DNA from: Meandrina meandrites | Taxonomy: Eukaryota > Cnidaria > Anthozoa > Scleractinia > Meandrinidae | Length of the DNA: 64,000 bases | Reading direction: 5' to 3' | NCBI GenBank assembly: GCA_963693305.1 | Contig: OY855913.1 | Location: forward strand, 21,024,015 to 21,088,014 | Part shown: piece by piece, positions 10,001 to 21,309 of the stretch | Numbering within the stretch: position 1 is the first letter of the stretch | Layout of the letters: each line of letters begins with the position of its first letter | The notes under the pieces: model-generated | The model's input: the letters and a program-made list of their open reading frames with translations, nothing else | What the model was told of the DNA's origin: nothing | Database searches by the model: none | Program-made: the position numbers and the translations under genes

Positions 10001-13000
10001 GCCCAACAGCAAAAGACTCACTGCGATGATCATTTATCACTTTCTTTAATAATTATATAATTGTGAATTTGGCCTTATGTGTTTGCTTATTTGGCTCAGT
10101 CTTAACCTTAATTAAATTTGTGTGCTTTTCACTTTTTTGCAGGATTGGCAAAGGCTGAACAAGCAGCTGTCAAAATTATCACTCCAGTAAAGAACCAGAT
10201 CTTCAAGTACAGAAACCAGTCTGTCCCTTTTAATTGCACAGTTACTGGAGCCAATGGGTCAAATTTCCAATGGTTGAGAAATGGCACAGCCATTGATCCT
10301 GCAGGTAGGAACGACTCTACTTACTGGTCAAGTTTTGTGCTCCCAGAAGTTGTTCAAGGGGAGTACAAGTGCAGCTATGGTGAAAGTGGTGTCAAGCAGG
10401 ACACTGTTGAAGTGTACCTTGCAGGTAAACTTAAGTTAACAGTACAGCCTTTTTGAGTGTCTCATAACTGAACCCCGTGCAGTTAACTTTACTGTGGTTT
10501 CTGTGGGAGGCATGGTGGCCTATTAGTGCGCTGGACTCTGAATCAGGCAACCTCATTCCCAGGGCTTTTCCCTTCTTGTGGGTGCCACCCACAAGAAGGG
10601 AAAAGCCCTGGGAACGAGGTTGTGGATCGGGTAGTCTGGGTTTGAGCCCTGGCCAGGGTACTGCATTGTGTTCTTGGACAAGACACTTTCCTCTCATAGT
10701 GCCTCTCTCCACCCAGGTGTATAAATGGGTACCAGCGAATTTACTCCTAGAGGTAACCCCTGCGATGGACTAGCATCCCATCCAGGGGTGAAGTAGAAAT
10801 GCTCAAAATCGCTTCATGCTACTGAAATCCTGAAACTGGGATAAGCTCTGGCCTGATGGGCCACTACGCTCGTATACAGACTTGCTGTAGCATGGCACCA
10901 CTAGAGAGTATTGCTGGTCCACTGGATGTGATGCTGGTTCATCACCAGTGTTACTCTCTATAGCATTTTGTTAGAAAATGCCCCGATAATAGTTTGACTA
11001 TGCCAGCCATTTTCATGTATACCCCTTGTTGGAAGGAGGCACTGCGAGAGTAAAGTGCTAAAGAACAGTTCAACACAGTAACCCAGGTGGTTAGGGCTAA
11101 TACTACATGCACCTTACATACACTTTTTCAAACCCTGTTAAAACATCAGTCTGCAGTTGCAATAAGACATAAAAAGAACATGTTTGCTGTACATGTGGGA
11201 AGTAGCTAGGGGGAGAACATGTAAAAAAAAATGTAAATACTATTTTAATGTCCATACGTGGGATGAGGTTACCCTCAATGTCCGAGCCAGAGGATCATGT
11301 ACAAGATGCAGGACAGTACCAGATCGAATTGGAATTTAGCAATGTTGATTTTTGCAGAGGGAGAAAAACCCGTGAACCCGGAGAAAAACCCTCGGAGCGA
11401 GGACGAGAACCAACAACAAACTCAACCCACATATGAGGCCAGGTCCGGGAATCGAACCCGGGCCACATTGGTGGGAGGCGAGTGCTCTCACCACTGCGCC
11501 ATCCCCGCTCCCCACTAAGGCAGTTAATTACATTTTTTACTCAAGTATTTAGGTCTAGTTGCTCTGGTGCTATGTGGTACTATACCCAGCACTGTTATAG
11601 CAGAAAATTCACTTTAATTTGTTTTAACAAAATCAGTATGGGGCTTGGGTAGAGCTAATTCTTATTTGCTTTGTCTCTGACATGGTATTCTGTGCTTAAT
11701 GGTTTAAATAAGCCTTGTAAGAACTCCTGGGTTTGTTTATTTAAAGTTTGAACCATAAACAATTCCATAAATCGAGTAGTCCAGTATCTCTTGTGAACCT
11801 CTAATTTCAGAGGCATTCTAAAACAATATTGCTTATTGTCTTCAGGGATAGGGGCATTGTTTGTGCCCTTTGTCCTATTGTTCTTATGGCCAATCATGTG
11901 AGATGTTCAATGAGGTGCTGGTCGACTCCATAAATCTTACAGCAATTGAATCAGGGATCCACATCTGATCAGCCGAGTCACTAGCCACTGGGCAAGTGTT
12001 CTTTGAAATATACTAGCCCAATACATAACTTAGCGGTCCTTAAACAATAACGAACTTAAAAAGAATCAAATTAAATATCAATTCTTTTAAATTTGCTACA
12101 AGCCAGCAGGATAGTTTAATGTTGCATTTTACTAGCCCAACCTCATTTCTACTAGCCTGGGGCTACGTCGGGCTAGTGGAGATGTCGAACCCTGTTGAAT
12201 GGGTGTGGGAATTGAATTAAACCATGACCTACCGCTGAGCTGGAGGGAGAATGATTCATGGTGAGCAAGCTTGGGGTCATGAATGGTCCCTTAAAATTTT
12301 GCAGTGCTTGCAAAATTAGGCTTCTGCTCAAAATGCTCACAAAATTTTAGTGGGTGCTCATTTGCTTCAGTACTCACATAATTTTACAAGTAGTGGCATG
12401 CTCTGCTTTTAGTAGAGGTAGTTTTTTGAAAGTGCTAGACGTTGCTCGCAATGCTAACTTTTATTTTCTAATTTGTCAATGGGAAACTCAAAAGCCTCTG
12501 TTGAGAGCGTACTGTATGGTGATGAAGAAAGATGCATTTCCCACACTCATAACATGATGAACATGACATCTTCCTCAATTCGCTGCCAAGCATATTAATC
12601 ACCATACACTGTAAATGCACAGTGAAAATTAGTATTCATTTTTTTCATATTTGTACACTACTCAGCAATTACCAATTTGATTTTAAAAGTGTCTTGTTAA
12701 CCATTTTCCTCTCTTCGCATGAATTACAAGCCTCCTATATAACTAAACCAAAGAAACTTATAACTCAAGGCAGGAGAAGGATTTTTGTTATATTATTCAA
12801 CAAATTGTCAACAAAACGTATTATATATGTAGCGCTTTGCCAAAAGTTGGACAAATCTTGCCAACTAATCTTGCTAATATGTGCACAAACTATAATCAAT
12901 GGGTATTTAGTGATTTTCCTCCAAGTAACCCTGAAAACGTTAAAAAGGCCCGACGTTTTTTTTTTTCATTTTAGACCACTTCTTTTCTACCAGTCCACAG

Positions 13001-16000
13001 TCACACCAGTTTTAAACAACTTTCGCGACCAGTACTGTACATGTCCGTAAGTAAAGTCTGCGTTCGAGCCTAGTGGCCCATCAGGTCAGAGCTTATCCCG
13101 GTTTCCGTAGCATGAAGCGACTAGGAGTATTTCTTCTCCCCCCTGGATGGGATGCTAGTCCATCGCAGGGTTACCCCCAGCAGTAAATTTGCCAGTACCC
13201 ATTTATACACCTGGGTGGAGAGAGGCCCTATGAGAGTAATTAAAAGTGTCTTGCCCAAGAACACAACACAGTGCCCCGGCCAGGGCTCGAAATCGGACCG
13301 TTCAATCCGGAGTGCAGCGCACTAACCATTAGGCCACTGTGCCTCCCACACTTGTCAGTAAGGTTAGGCAACTATTAGTGGATTTCCTATTAACACAAAC
13401 GCGTTATTGGATTTTCAAGTAGAACTGAATTTTGGTGAGAGTCTGCCCTTTAAATACTTTTCTACTTCTTTACATTTTGTGGAGAAACCATGATGTACCA
13501 ATAAGTAGTTACCTGTTATTTTTTTCTCCATGAAACAGTAACACCAATTGCATATTTTGTTGGGCGCACCAGTCCAGTCACTGTAGATGTCAACAAAAGA
13601 GTTAGGCTTGAGTGTCATGCAACAGGATGGCCCTTACCGAGTATCACTTGGATGCGAAATGGCCGAAATGTACTTGAAATAAATCAAAACCATCAATATC
13701 AAGTGAGTCCATCTGAAGCTGGTCATGGCTCAATACTCGTCATTATTGCTACTCAACGGCAGGACGAAGGCAAATACATTTGCATGGCTAAAAATGCACT
13801 TGATGAGTACAATATTACCTTTGTGGTGGAAGTTAAAGGTAATAATGTTTTTTTTTGTTAAGGGCACGTTTTTCTAACTCCTTTTGCTGTGCGAAATGGC
13901 ATGTGGAGGAAGGGGAGGTGAACAGGGTAAAAATGTCTGCATTCAAGCTTAGTGGCCCATTAGGTTGGAGTTTATTCCGGTTTCTGTCAGTAGCATGAGG
14001 TGACTAGTAGTATTTCAGTCTACTCCCCTCGGATGGGATGAAAGTCCATTGCAGGGTCCCCTCCCTAGCACTAAATTAGTCGACATCAAAACCTTTTTTT
14101 ACATACTATATTCATAAATACAAGCATACTTAAAATACCTAAAAGTAAATACCTAAAAGTAAAAAGGTAACATTTCACTTCAAATACGAAAGAAACAATT
14201 AATAAGAGCAAAAACTAATAGTCTCTGTTTAGATTAGTCAGAAAATTTTGCAACAATCCTCTATCGCAAAAAGCTATAAATAGCTATGTTCTCTGTTTCG
14301 AGAACTTCGGCACACGCGGTTGGGTTCTACAATATTGCCAAAGAGAAACTGGAAACCAAATTGGAAAAACCGAAAACCATATGTATCAGAAACCGAAAAC
14401 CTGCTATGCGCAAAAAAGGCAAAACGCAAACCACAAAAGACATCGAAAAAGCGGATCAAAAAAATGGCCATATCCGCAGAACCGAAACCCCCTTATCCGC
14501 ATATCCGCACCCCCCTTAAGAGGGAGCAGTTCTTTCTGTTTTGAATATAAATTTTCAACTTTTTAACTATGGAAAGCTCTAATTTGCAAGTTATTTTTAT
14601 ATTGGTTCTCAATAATAATTTTAGAGAGACTTATTTTAAGATTTTTGGCAATGAAAGACTACTTCTTACAAAGGATAATAACGTGAAAGTAAAAGGAAAT
14701 CTTTCTTAAAAGAAAACTCAAGTTCATGTTGTATTAGTAGGGTTTAAATTATGAATGTTGATAAAATAATTGTTAAGCCATTCCGTTACTGAAAGCCAAA
14801 ACCTAGAGGGAATTTTACGGTGAATAGATAGATACTCAGTCAAGGATTCCTCAAACTTTCCACAAAACGTAGCTTTATTGGTGTAAACAATGCTATGTAA
14901 AAATTTGAACTGAAATTCTCTGGTTTTGGATTTTCTTGCCTGTGTACAGGCGTTTTCTGTAGAAATAGGAGACGGCTACACACAGGCTAGGATTCTCTCA
15001 TTTCAATTATAAAATTGTGAATGAGCGTTCTCGGGACCGTACTGCATGCGAGAATATCTGTTCTCTGTCTGTGGAGACCTCGGACCGAGCTCCCAGTACG
15101 GCCCGCGCGCTTGGTTAATATAACAAGAGAGTTGGTGCTCATCAGTAAGGCACTACCTCTCTAGAACCTCTAATTTCATTGGCCTGCTATAAACACTACC
15201 TCTATTGTTATTCAGGGCTAGGGGCATTGTTATGAGCTGTTATCTATTTTTCTAAGAACCAATGAAGTAATTCGTTCCGAGAGGTAGCGGGCGACCCGTG
15301 CTCATGGGCGTAAATATGTTTTTTGGCCATCTAAGGCTTATTTTAACCCGAGCCATAAAAATATTTACGCCCAAGAACATGGCAGATTTTTTTTATTTGC
15401 TTGATCGAATCTACATGGGATGCTGATTTGAACATCGAAAAATAAAAATTCGAAATCATCGTTTTTTTCACTGCGTTTTAGCCGTCCGAAAGCGTGAAAT
15501 TTCACTTCCTGTTTGGTCAAAAACCGCGCGAGGAAAGGACCTGGGACTAGATGAGCCGTGACGTCAAAACTAGAACGTGCTCACAAGAAACAAACAAACT
15601 GAACTAAACTTCTAAAACTGAACTATAAAGTTGTGTTGCCAGAAAACCAGGAAAAACAGCAGCAACATTCCTTAGTAAATTCCTTGTTCGGTTTGTTTGG
15701 GCTTTATATGGGCTGGATGTCCTTGTTATCCGTTATCCGTACATAACAGATATCTGCGATATACGTAGGTTGCAATAATTCGTCGTAGTATCGCAAAGCG
15801 CTGCATAACCACAGTAGGTATCAGGCGATATTCTGCGCGATTTCACGGGATAATTGTTAAATAGATGTGAAGAAATAAATAAGTCGATAGGTCGACGCAA
15901 TTACAGATAGAGTCAGAATTGGACTCTTCTCACACAGTTTCTTTCACAATTATATACTTGATTTGTAGATACACCAACTGAAACTACAACTACATGGAGA

Positions 16001-19000
16001 GCAGAGAAGTCAAAATACACTGCTGTGGTTGGAACAGGGGTCATACTTGCCTGTATTGGCGAAGAGGTCGAGGACAGTCCTCTCACATTTGTATCTTGGG
16101 AATTCAATGGAACAAGGGTATTTAATTCCAGTGACCACTATATTACAAATGATTTCTTCACCATAAAGCAGGGGAGTACACCTAAAGTTCGCACAAATCT
16201 CTCTGTGCTTAATGTGAGGTTTGCAGACGGCGGCAATTACAGTTGCATTCTTAATACGGATAGAGTGACAGATGAACGCGACAGCATTATACTTGAAGTC
16301 AAGGCGAAAGGTATGAAACCGATTCATGGTGTTATTATTCATTGAAGTCACTATCTGTCTTCTCATTGGCTGAGAGCCCAGGGGGGGGGGGGGGGGGGGG
16401 GTACTTGAAGTATACATGATGGGGGGGTCCGACGGAGCTTCATATTGCAAACCCAAAAAAATACACACGCCTGAAATTTTAGACCCAGCAAAATACCTGG
16501 CATTAAAATTTCCAACCCAAAAACAAGATTACAAATGTACATTTTATTGTCTTCTTAATATTAACAGTTTTTTCGGAACACACGTCGCTGAAAAGAAGTT
16601 CGAATTAACATTTTTCTGGTCCGCTGATCGCAACGGAAACCCGAAACGAAAGGTTCTCTCGGAGTTAAGACCCAAAAAATACGCGTATTTTTTTACGACC
16701 TAAAAAAATACGTGACAGGTCACTTGACCCCCCAAAAAAAACCGAGCGTGTAAATTTTCAACCCAAAAAAATATGTCGGACCCCCCCGTCATGTATACTT
16801 CGAGTACCCCCCCCCCCCCCCCCCCCCCTGGGACTGAGAGCCTACAGTTAATTCTGGGAATCAGCGCAACCTACAGATTATTCACTAATCTGCTAGCAGA
16901 TTAGTGAATAATCTGTAGGTTGTGTGCACAATGCATGATTTTCAAGAGCAGTGACAAGTTCACGGGTGGTGAGTGGCATCTTGCACACAGTGAAGTAAAA
17001 GCATGGCTCAACATTGTGTTTGTCGTTATTTTCTTTAAAACAATGTATAATAAAACAATTATTAGATTCGGTTTTTGTGATATCCTGAATAATCGATGTC
17101 TCATTTTAATGTTATCAGCCTCAGCCTTTGATTATTCCGGAAATCACAAAAACCTCATCCAGTAATTGTCTGTAAGCTACAGTGAACCACAAGGACTTCT
17201 CTCACTTGATAAAACCACATTCATACACTGTAGAAGATCATAATTTAAATGTTGAATTAATTGAAATTTGTTATTATAATGTCGAAACGTCTTTCATTAA
17301 TCTTCGTAAATACAAGTATGTCCCCTGCGATCTCTCCTTGTGCGACTGAATCACGTAGATAAACTGTGTTTTCAAAACTTAGAAAGTGGTTACACCATTT
17401 GGTCGTTTTACCACGTGCTATTTAACTTACAGTACCTCATTGCAGACTGTAATGCTCAACGTCCTCGCTCATGGGGAGGGAACGTATTGAAAGCTATGTT
17501 TCTAAATAAAATTTTAGTTGCAAAAAAAAAAAAAAGGAAAAAAAATCCACGGAGAGAAAAACAGCCTAGACTACGAGCAGCCCCTATTTTTTCACAGTCC
17601 GTCGAGCGTGAAGCAAAAAAAAATTCGTTTCCGCTCGCCTCGTCCCCAATTTTCGCGCGCTCTTTTTTTTTTTTTTGCTTCACGCTCGACGGACTGCGAA
17701 AAAATAGGGGCTGCTCGTAGTCTAAAAACAGCCGCGAAGCGCTCATGGCGGCCATTTTCAACTCCCTTCTCGGTGTTTGGAAATGCGTTGTCGTGTTTGA
17801 TATATTACCTGACACTAGAGACTGATCGCTTACCAGAGCTTCTTAGTATAAAACTTTCTACTTCAGTCTGTGGGTTATTGTCTATAACACTCTTTCTTTA
17901 GCCGTAAATCATCAAAAATGCTCCAGTAATTTGATCAAGTTACATATTCTTCTTGTAAAGTACGTACTAATACGAATCAGAATATTAATTTTTGACCGGT
18001 CGCTTACGAAAGCTTAAAAACAAAGGAAAAATGAGGAAGAAAATTGGCAAAGGTGTTCGCGCTCGCTTACTGGAGCTTAGATTATAGAGTTCTATTTATA
18101 AAGAATAGATTATAGAGTTCTATTTATATAAATTGTTTATTTTTACACACGTACACATTCTAACGAGAACTGTATGTACTCCTAAGTGTCACGTGTATAA
18201 ATAAAATTTGATTTGATTTTTTAAGTGACAATTTAACCGGGGTTGTTTTGGTCGTAGAGTTGGTCGCTTGCAAGAATGCTCATAAGGAGAACTTTGACAA
18301 GCCAGAATTTCAGACGTCTTCCTGTGGTCGTCGAGAGCACGCAGCCAGAGGAAGACGTCTGAAATCAGGCTAAGCTTTGACAGTGGTAATAATAATTTGA
18401 TTGCGTTTTGACCCACAGACAGGGGAAACAGACTGAAAACTTGGATGATTGTTGTGATTGCTGTGGTCGCAGTCATTTTTTCCTCATTGCTGGCAGTATG
18501 CATAATTTGGGTGGCCTGGCGGATAATACGAAGGAAGAAGCTTTTAGCACTTGCTCAAAAATGTAAGTGACTTCAAGTCGAAATTTTAATCATTTATTTC
18601 CAATAGCCGTGCATACCCAGTGGAATCCCGATTTTTTTCCCAACGCTCAGTTTCTGGAACCTCCCGATAACCCGAACCACAAGTCGTTTCCCTCGGATTT
18701 GCTTCGCTTAAGTCGAACACTGCAATTTTCCCCCCAATTTTTCCCAACACCTTATGTTCTCCGACCAGTTTTCGTACTCTCGGTATTGGACTGGAACTAG
18801 CTTGCAATAGAGGCTAATGCGGGGGAATATCATTAAGAAGAGCTTCATGTGATTTGCATTTGAAAAGACTCCCCGCGTTAGCCTCCATTGCAAGCTATTT
18901 CCAGTCCATACACTGATGATTTCAGCCGCTTCCACATTGATGTTTCGGTACATGCATGTGGCTGCAATATTCGGTATATTGCAGAGAGAGAACAATAGGA

Positions 19001-19837
19001 CTTTTGGAGGGTCAGTAATTATTCCAAGCTAGAACCTACCAGGGCCGTGTAGTCCCGATCGAATTGGAATTTGGAAATGTTGCATGGTATTTGTGAAGGG
19101 AGGAAAACCGGAGAACCCGGAGAAAAACCCGGACGAAAACCAACAACAAACTCTACCCACTTATGACTTCAGGTCCGGGGCTCGAACCCGGGAATTTTTG
19201 GCGGAGGCGAGTGCTCTCACCACTGTTCAATGGCGTTAACGAAACGTTGTCATTAATATTTCCTTGAACAGATGACCAAGAAGATAACCACGTTTTCGAA
19301 AACGACCTGTTCATCTCGTACAGTACGAAAGATTACGACTGGATCCAGGAGTCACTTCTGCCTGTGCTGGACGAGAACAACATCAATTACATCATTCATT
19401 CACGCGATTTTGTGCCGGGCAAAGCTTGGCATGATAACATGGCGGACAGTGTGTACAACAGTAGAAAAGTGATCTTGGTCATGTCTGCGAACTATCTCTC
19501 AAGCGGCTTCTGCAAGGACGAGATGCAGATGGCAGTGCACAGATGTTCAGCAAGGGATGATTCTTCGTTGATCGTGGTGCGAATCGACGACATCAGGTCC
19601 TGTGACATACCAAAGAGCCTTCGCCACAGAACTTTCATCGACGTGACCAGCAGAGAAGAGATAACCACGTGGCAGCGAAGGATTCTGGAGTACGTGCAGT
19701 CCGATGATAGGTCTGGGAGTCTGACGTCAGACGAGAGCATTAACGTCCCAGATACTAGAAGTCTTATTTCGTTATTGAAGCTGAAGGGGAAGAAGAAACG
19801 CGACAAAGCCGAAAGGGAGCTTGAAAATCAAGCTTGA
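7065..19837 (+). CDS. IL-1R-like receptor, Ig-Ig-Ig-TM-TIR, copy 1
   Basis: Exons: 7065-7125, 10143-10424, 13539-13838, 15969-16310, 18419-18562 and 19272-19837. Every intron is GT-AG and phase 1, and the sum is 564 residues plus stop. Exon 1 encodes a signal peptide (MLLANRQFSRTALVLIIFC), with likely cleavage near LAKA/EQ. Ig1 has Cys52, Trp64 and Cys97. Ig2 has Cys140, Trp152 and Cys196 within DEGKYIC. Ig3 has Cys243, Trp258 and Cys307 within GGNYSC. The membrane helix is about 337-362, followed by a basic stop-transfer run (RIIRRKK). The TIR domain spans about 386-525, with box 1 DLFISYSTKD, BB loop RDFVPGKAW (421-429) and SSGFCKDE in helix C. The family role is to bind an extracellular ligand and recruit TIR adaptors such as MyD88. 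The start is fixed by an in-frame TAG at 7011 with no other ATG between. An IL-1-like ligand gene lies immediately upstream in divergent orientation. Confidence 0.9.
7684..9248. mobile_element. TTAA-flanked element, 1.56 kb, copy 1 only
   Basis: Bounded by TTAA at 7680-7683 and 9249-9252. Imperfect inverted ends share taggct-gatt and TGACGGCTGGACGCGTG. Absent from copy 2, whose matching TTAA carries a different element. The interior at 7905-8400 has many degenerate 'aaaatccgagactccgag' units, partly facing each other. No transposase frame was seen. It lies in intron 1. Confidence 0.65.
9291..9679. mobile_element. Harbinger-type MITE, copy 1
   Basis: Termini GGCCTGTTCC and GAACAGGCC, flanked by the 3-bp repeat TAA (9288-9290, 9680-9682), as expected for PIF/Harbinger. 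The interior repeats 'agtagcacg' motifs in both orientations. The same element is in copy 2 at 43926-44323, so it predates the duplication. Confidence 0.7.
10505..10880 (+). mobile_element. tRNA-headed SINE, family A, in intron 2
   Basis: Head with 'gggaggca-ggtggccta-tagtgcgc' (box A-like) and 'gtttgagccctgg' (box B-like), then a body with 'tgtataaatgggtacc' and 'atcccatccagg'. Also present in copy 2 (45141-45393). The copy 1 SINE carries a later palindromic insert at 10548-10622. Confidence 0.75.
10548..10622. mobile_element. Perfect palindromic MITE inside SINE
   Basis: An inverted repeat of 75 bases, CAACCTC...GAGGTTG, with arms 'cccagggcttttcccttc'. It is missing from the same SINE in copy 2, so it arrived after the duplication. 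Same family as 3929-3989. Confidence 0.75.
11310..11513 (-). mobile_element. tRNA-headed SINE, family B, in intron 2
   Basis: Minus strand: a head with GGCGCAGTGGTGAGAGC (box A) and GGGTTCGATTCCC (box B), followed by a tail with 'gagtttgttgttggttctcg'. The copy 2 version is split by a foldback element (46016-47006). A shorter relative lies before each TIR exon. Confidence 0.75.
11774..11927. mobile_element. Small MITE with 9-bp target repeat, copy 1 only
   Basis: Flanked by CCATAAATC at 11765-11773 and 11928-11936; copy 2 has a single CCATAAATC with nothing inserted. It shares 'aacctctaatttca' and 'ggataggggcattgtt' with the MITE at 15143-15297. The 8-9 bp target repeat suggests hAT. Confidence 0.65.
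13056..13349 (-). mobile_element. SINE family A, in intron 2
   Basis: Minus-strand copy of family A, ending in 'gggaggcacagtggccta' near 13349. It lies about 190 bases before the Ig2 exon and is conserved in copy 2 (51229-51513). Confidence 0.7.
13948..14075 (-). repeat. SINE family A fragment, in intron 3
   Basis: A truncated, diverged minus-strand piece of family A (tagtggcccattaggt, cggatgggatgaaagtccattgcaggg). Matches 52106-52222 in copy 2. Confidence 0.5.
14936..14993. repeat. Hairpin MITE, CCTGTGTACAGG type
   Basis: Inverted repeat with GCCTGTGTACAGGCG and CTACACACAGGCTAG ends in intron 3. Present in copy 2 near 53096-53150. Confidence 0.5.
15143..15297. mobile_element. hAT-like MITE with 8-bp target repeat, copy 1 only
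   Basis: Flanked by GTGCTCAT at 15135-15142 and 15298-15305. The left end is CAGTAAGGCACTACCTCTC and the right arm has GAGGTAGCGGGC in inverse. Copy 2 has the uninterrupted site (gttggtgcttatgggcg). Confidence 0.7.
16379..16830. mobile_element. hAT-like MITE with poly-G/poly-C termini, copy 1 only
   Basis: The left end is CA followed by about 20 G then tacttgaagtataca; the right end is the inverse, closing in a long C run and TGG. Flanked by CTGAGAGCC on both sides. Copy 2 reads straight through (ggctgagagcctacag). The interior has 'ccaaaaaaata' repeats and no gene. It lies in intron 4. Confidence 0.65.
16867..16922. repeat. Perfect 56-bp palindrome in intron 4
   Basis: Reads outward identically from the centre CTAG, with arms beginning CAACCTACAGATTATTCAC. 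The same perfect palindrome is at 54377-54432 in copy 2. Confidence 0.85.
17267..17840. other. Copy-1-specific segment in intron 4, with MITE 17567-17724
   Basis: Copy 2 lacks this segment (joined at about 54774). It contains an inverted repeat, TAGACTACGAGCAGCCCC at 17567 and the inverse ending at 17724, with poly-A and poly-T tracts. No coding frame was recognised. Confidence 0.5.
18100..18222 (+). repeat. Retroelement 3' tail fragment, copy 1 only
   Basis: A short copy-1-specific piece ending 'aataaaatttgatttgattttt', the form of a LINE or SINE 3' tail with an ATTTG microsatellite. Just before it is a duplicated 'gattatagagttctattta' unit. The source family was not identified. Confidence 0.35.
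18786..18908. repeat. MITE with TTGGACTGGAACTAGC ends, intron 5, copy 1
   Basis: Inverted ends built on 'ggactggaactagcttgcaat' and the inverse near 18885-18908. Also present in copy 2 at 55761-55890, where the arms match better. Confidence 0.6.
19050..19232 (-). mobile_element. SINE family B directly before TIR exon, copy 1
   Basis: Minus-strand SINE with box B-like GGGTTCGAGCCCC and a tail 'gagtttgttgttggtttt'. It lies 40 bases before the acceptor of the TIR exon. The same copy is at 56049-56229. A degenerate head (gttcaatggcg) indicates age. Confidence 0.65.
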
Positions 19838-20708
19838 TGATGACTATAGCCTTTTGATCTGTTCACATGGAGGTAGGAATACCCCCCAGGGGAGGGCAGT
19901 ACTGAAACACTTTTTACATGGGGAGGCTACCCCCTAAGGTCCAAACCCTTACCCCCCTTTATATTAAAGGAGCTACGTCACGGGAATTTCGCGGATTTTT
20001 GGTCTAAACTATTCGAAAACTAGTGACAGGCCTCCCTAACCCATGAAAGCATTATCTTTGAACCTCTAAAGAAAGATATAACCTTAATTTGCGGAGAGAA
20101 ATCAAACAACGGCTATAAATATCGATTTTCTGAAGACGACCGGAAGCAACATGAAAAGTTTAGCCTCACTTTTTCAAGTTCCAATCCATTTCCATCCAAG
20201 CCGTCCACAGCCAAAGACGCTTGTTAGCAGTTTCAGTGCTCTAATATAGCAATTGCTAATAAAACTGTACCATTATTTTTAGGTTTCCAGCGACACAAAT
20301 ATAAATTTAAGCAGTTCAAAAATCTGTTAAAATCCGTGACGAAGCCCCTTTAATTATGTACCATTTTCGACAGAAAAAGTAACTCTTTCGTATGCTGACC
20401 TCTGATGGAAAATGGTGCCCTTTCACATACCTAAAGAAGGAAAACTGCATCTTTTTCTTAAAATTTCATTTGAGTAATCCCTCAAATTCTTAAATGAATC
20501 GACAGTTTCTGTTCAGAATGTTTTGAAAGGCCCTTTGAAATATTTAAATAACAGTTTTCCTTATAACCCTCCTGTCCGGGCGGAGCCTCCCCGTGTGGTC
20601 TCCTGTAAGGAGTATCTCCAATTGGGCAAATGGATGGCACCCGCCCTCCCCTGGCGTGTCCACTGTCCGCAATATTGCATGCAGTTTTTCTACCATCTGG
20701 TTTTCAAA
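19838..20708 (+). other. 3' UTR and flank of receptor 1
   Basis: Non-coding and aligned with 56834-57745 in copy 2. AATAAA at 20258-20263 is the best poly(A) signal, about 420 bases after the stop. The matching place in copy 2 reads AATAGA. Confidence 0.5.
20258..20263 (+). promoter_or_regulatory. Candidate poly(A) signal of receptor 1
   Basis: AATAAA about 420 bases after the TIR stop codon. Copy 2 has AATAGA at 57264-57269. Confidence 0.4.
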
Positions 20709-21309
20709 GGTGGCTCAACTGGATTTTTTAGGGGCAACACCGCTCAAGTTTGAGAACTAACCAGATCGTCATTAACAATGCCATCGAAAAACGATCACCA
20801 CAGCTGAATTAGGTAAAGTTGGAAATTTGTTATGACCAGTGTTATTTTGACATCGGAGTTGTCATAGCAATGTAATGACGTCATGACCTTTATCAATTTC
20901 GTTCGTATTGCTCGGCATCAGGAGATTTTTTCGGAAATCGCTCAAGGGAGCATGTACCTCCTATACCTGCCTCAATGTTGGTAAAGTTTGAACAAATTCT
21001 GTGAGAGCGTGATCTATATTTTTGGGGATGAAGTTTTGAGGGTTTTAAATACAGTAAAAAAACATACTATGGAGATAATAGGGTAATATCTGAAGAACAC
21101 GACGAGCTTTGAGAATGCAGTTTCATCTCATAGTAGTTTGATGCCATTTGAAATTGTGTATACAAAACTGATGGGGATCGCCACGACCGATTGCGAAAAA
21201 ACGGATTTGATGAGCGTGCATTCAGGTGCTCTTGTTGCCACTTTTGTAAATAATTTGGTCTACACCTACAAATGTGATAATTATTTGGAAACCGCTCGAT
21301 GAACTTTTT

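Noticed and set aside
14286..14566. Overlapping frames with 'KPKTICIRNRKPAMRKKGKTQTTK'-like content
   Set aside because: Lys/Thr-rich translation of A-rich intron DNA between Ig2 and Ig3; the same in copy 2 with frame differences, no domain.
17456..17901. Frames with long Lys/Phe runs around poly-A and poly-T tracts
   Set aside because: Products of homopolymers and the MITE arms at 17567-17724.
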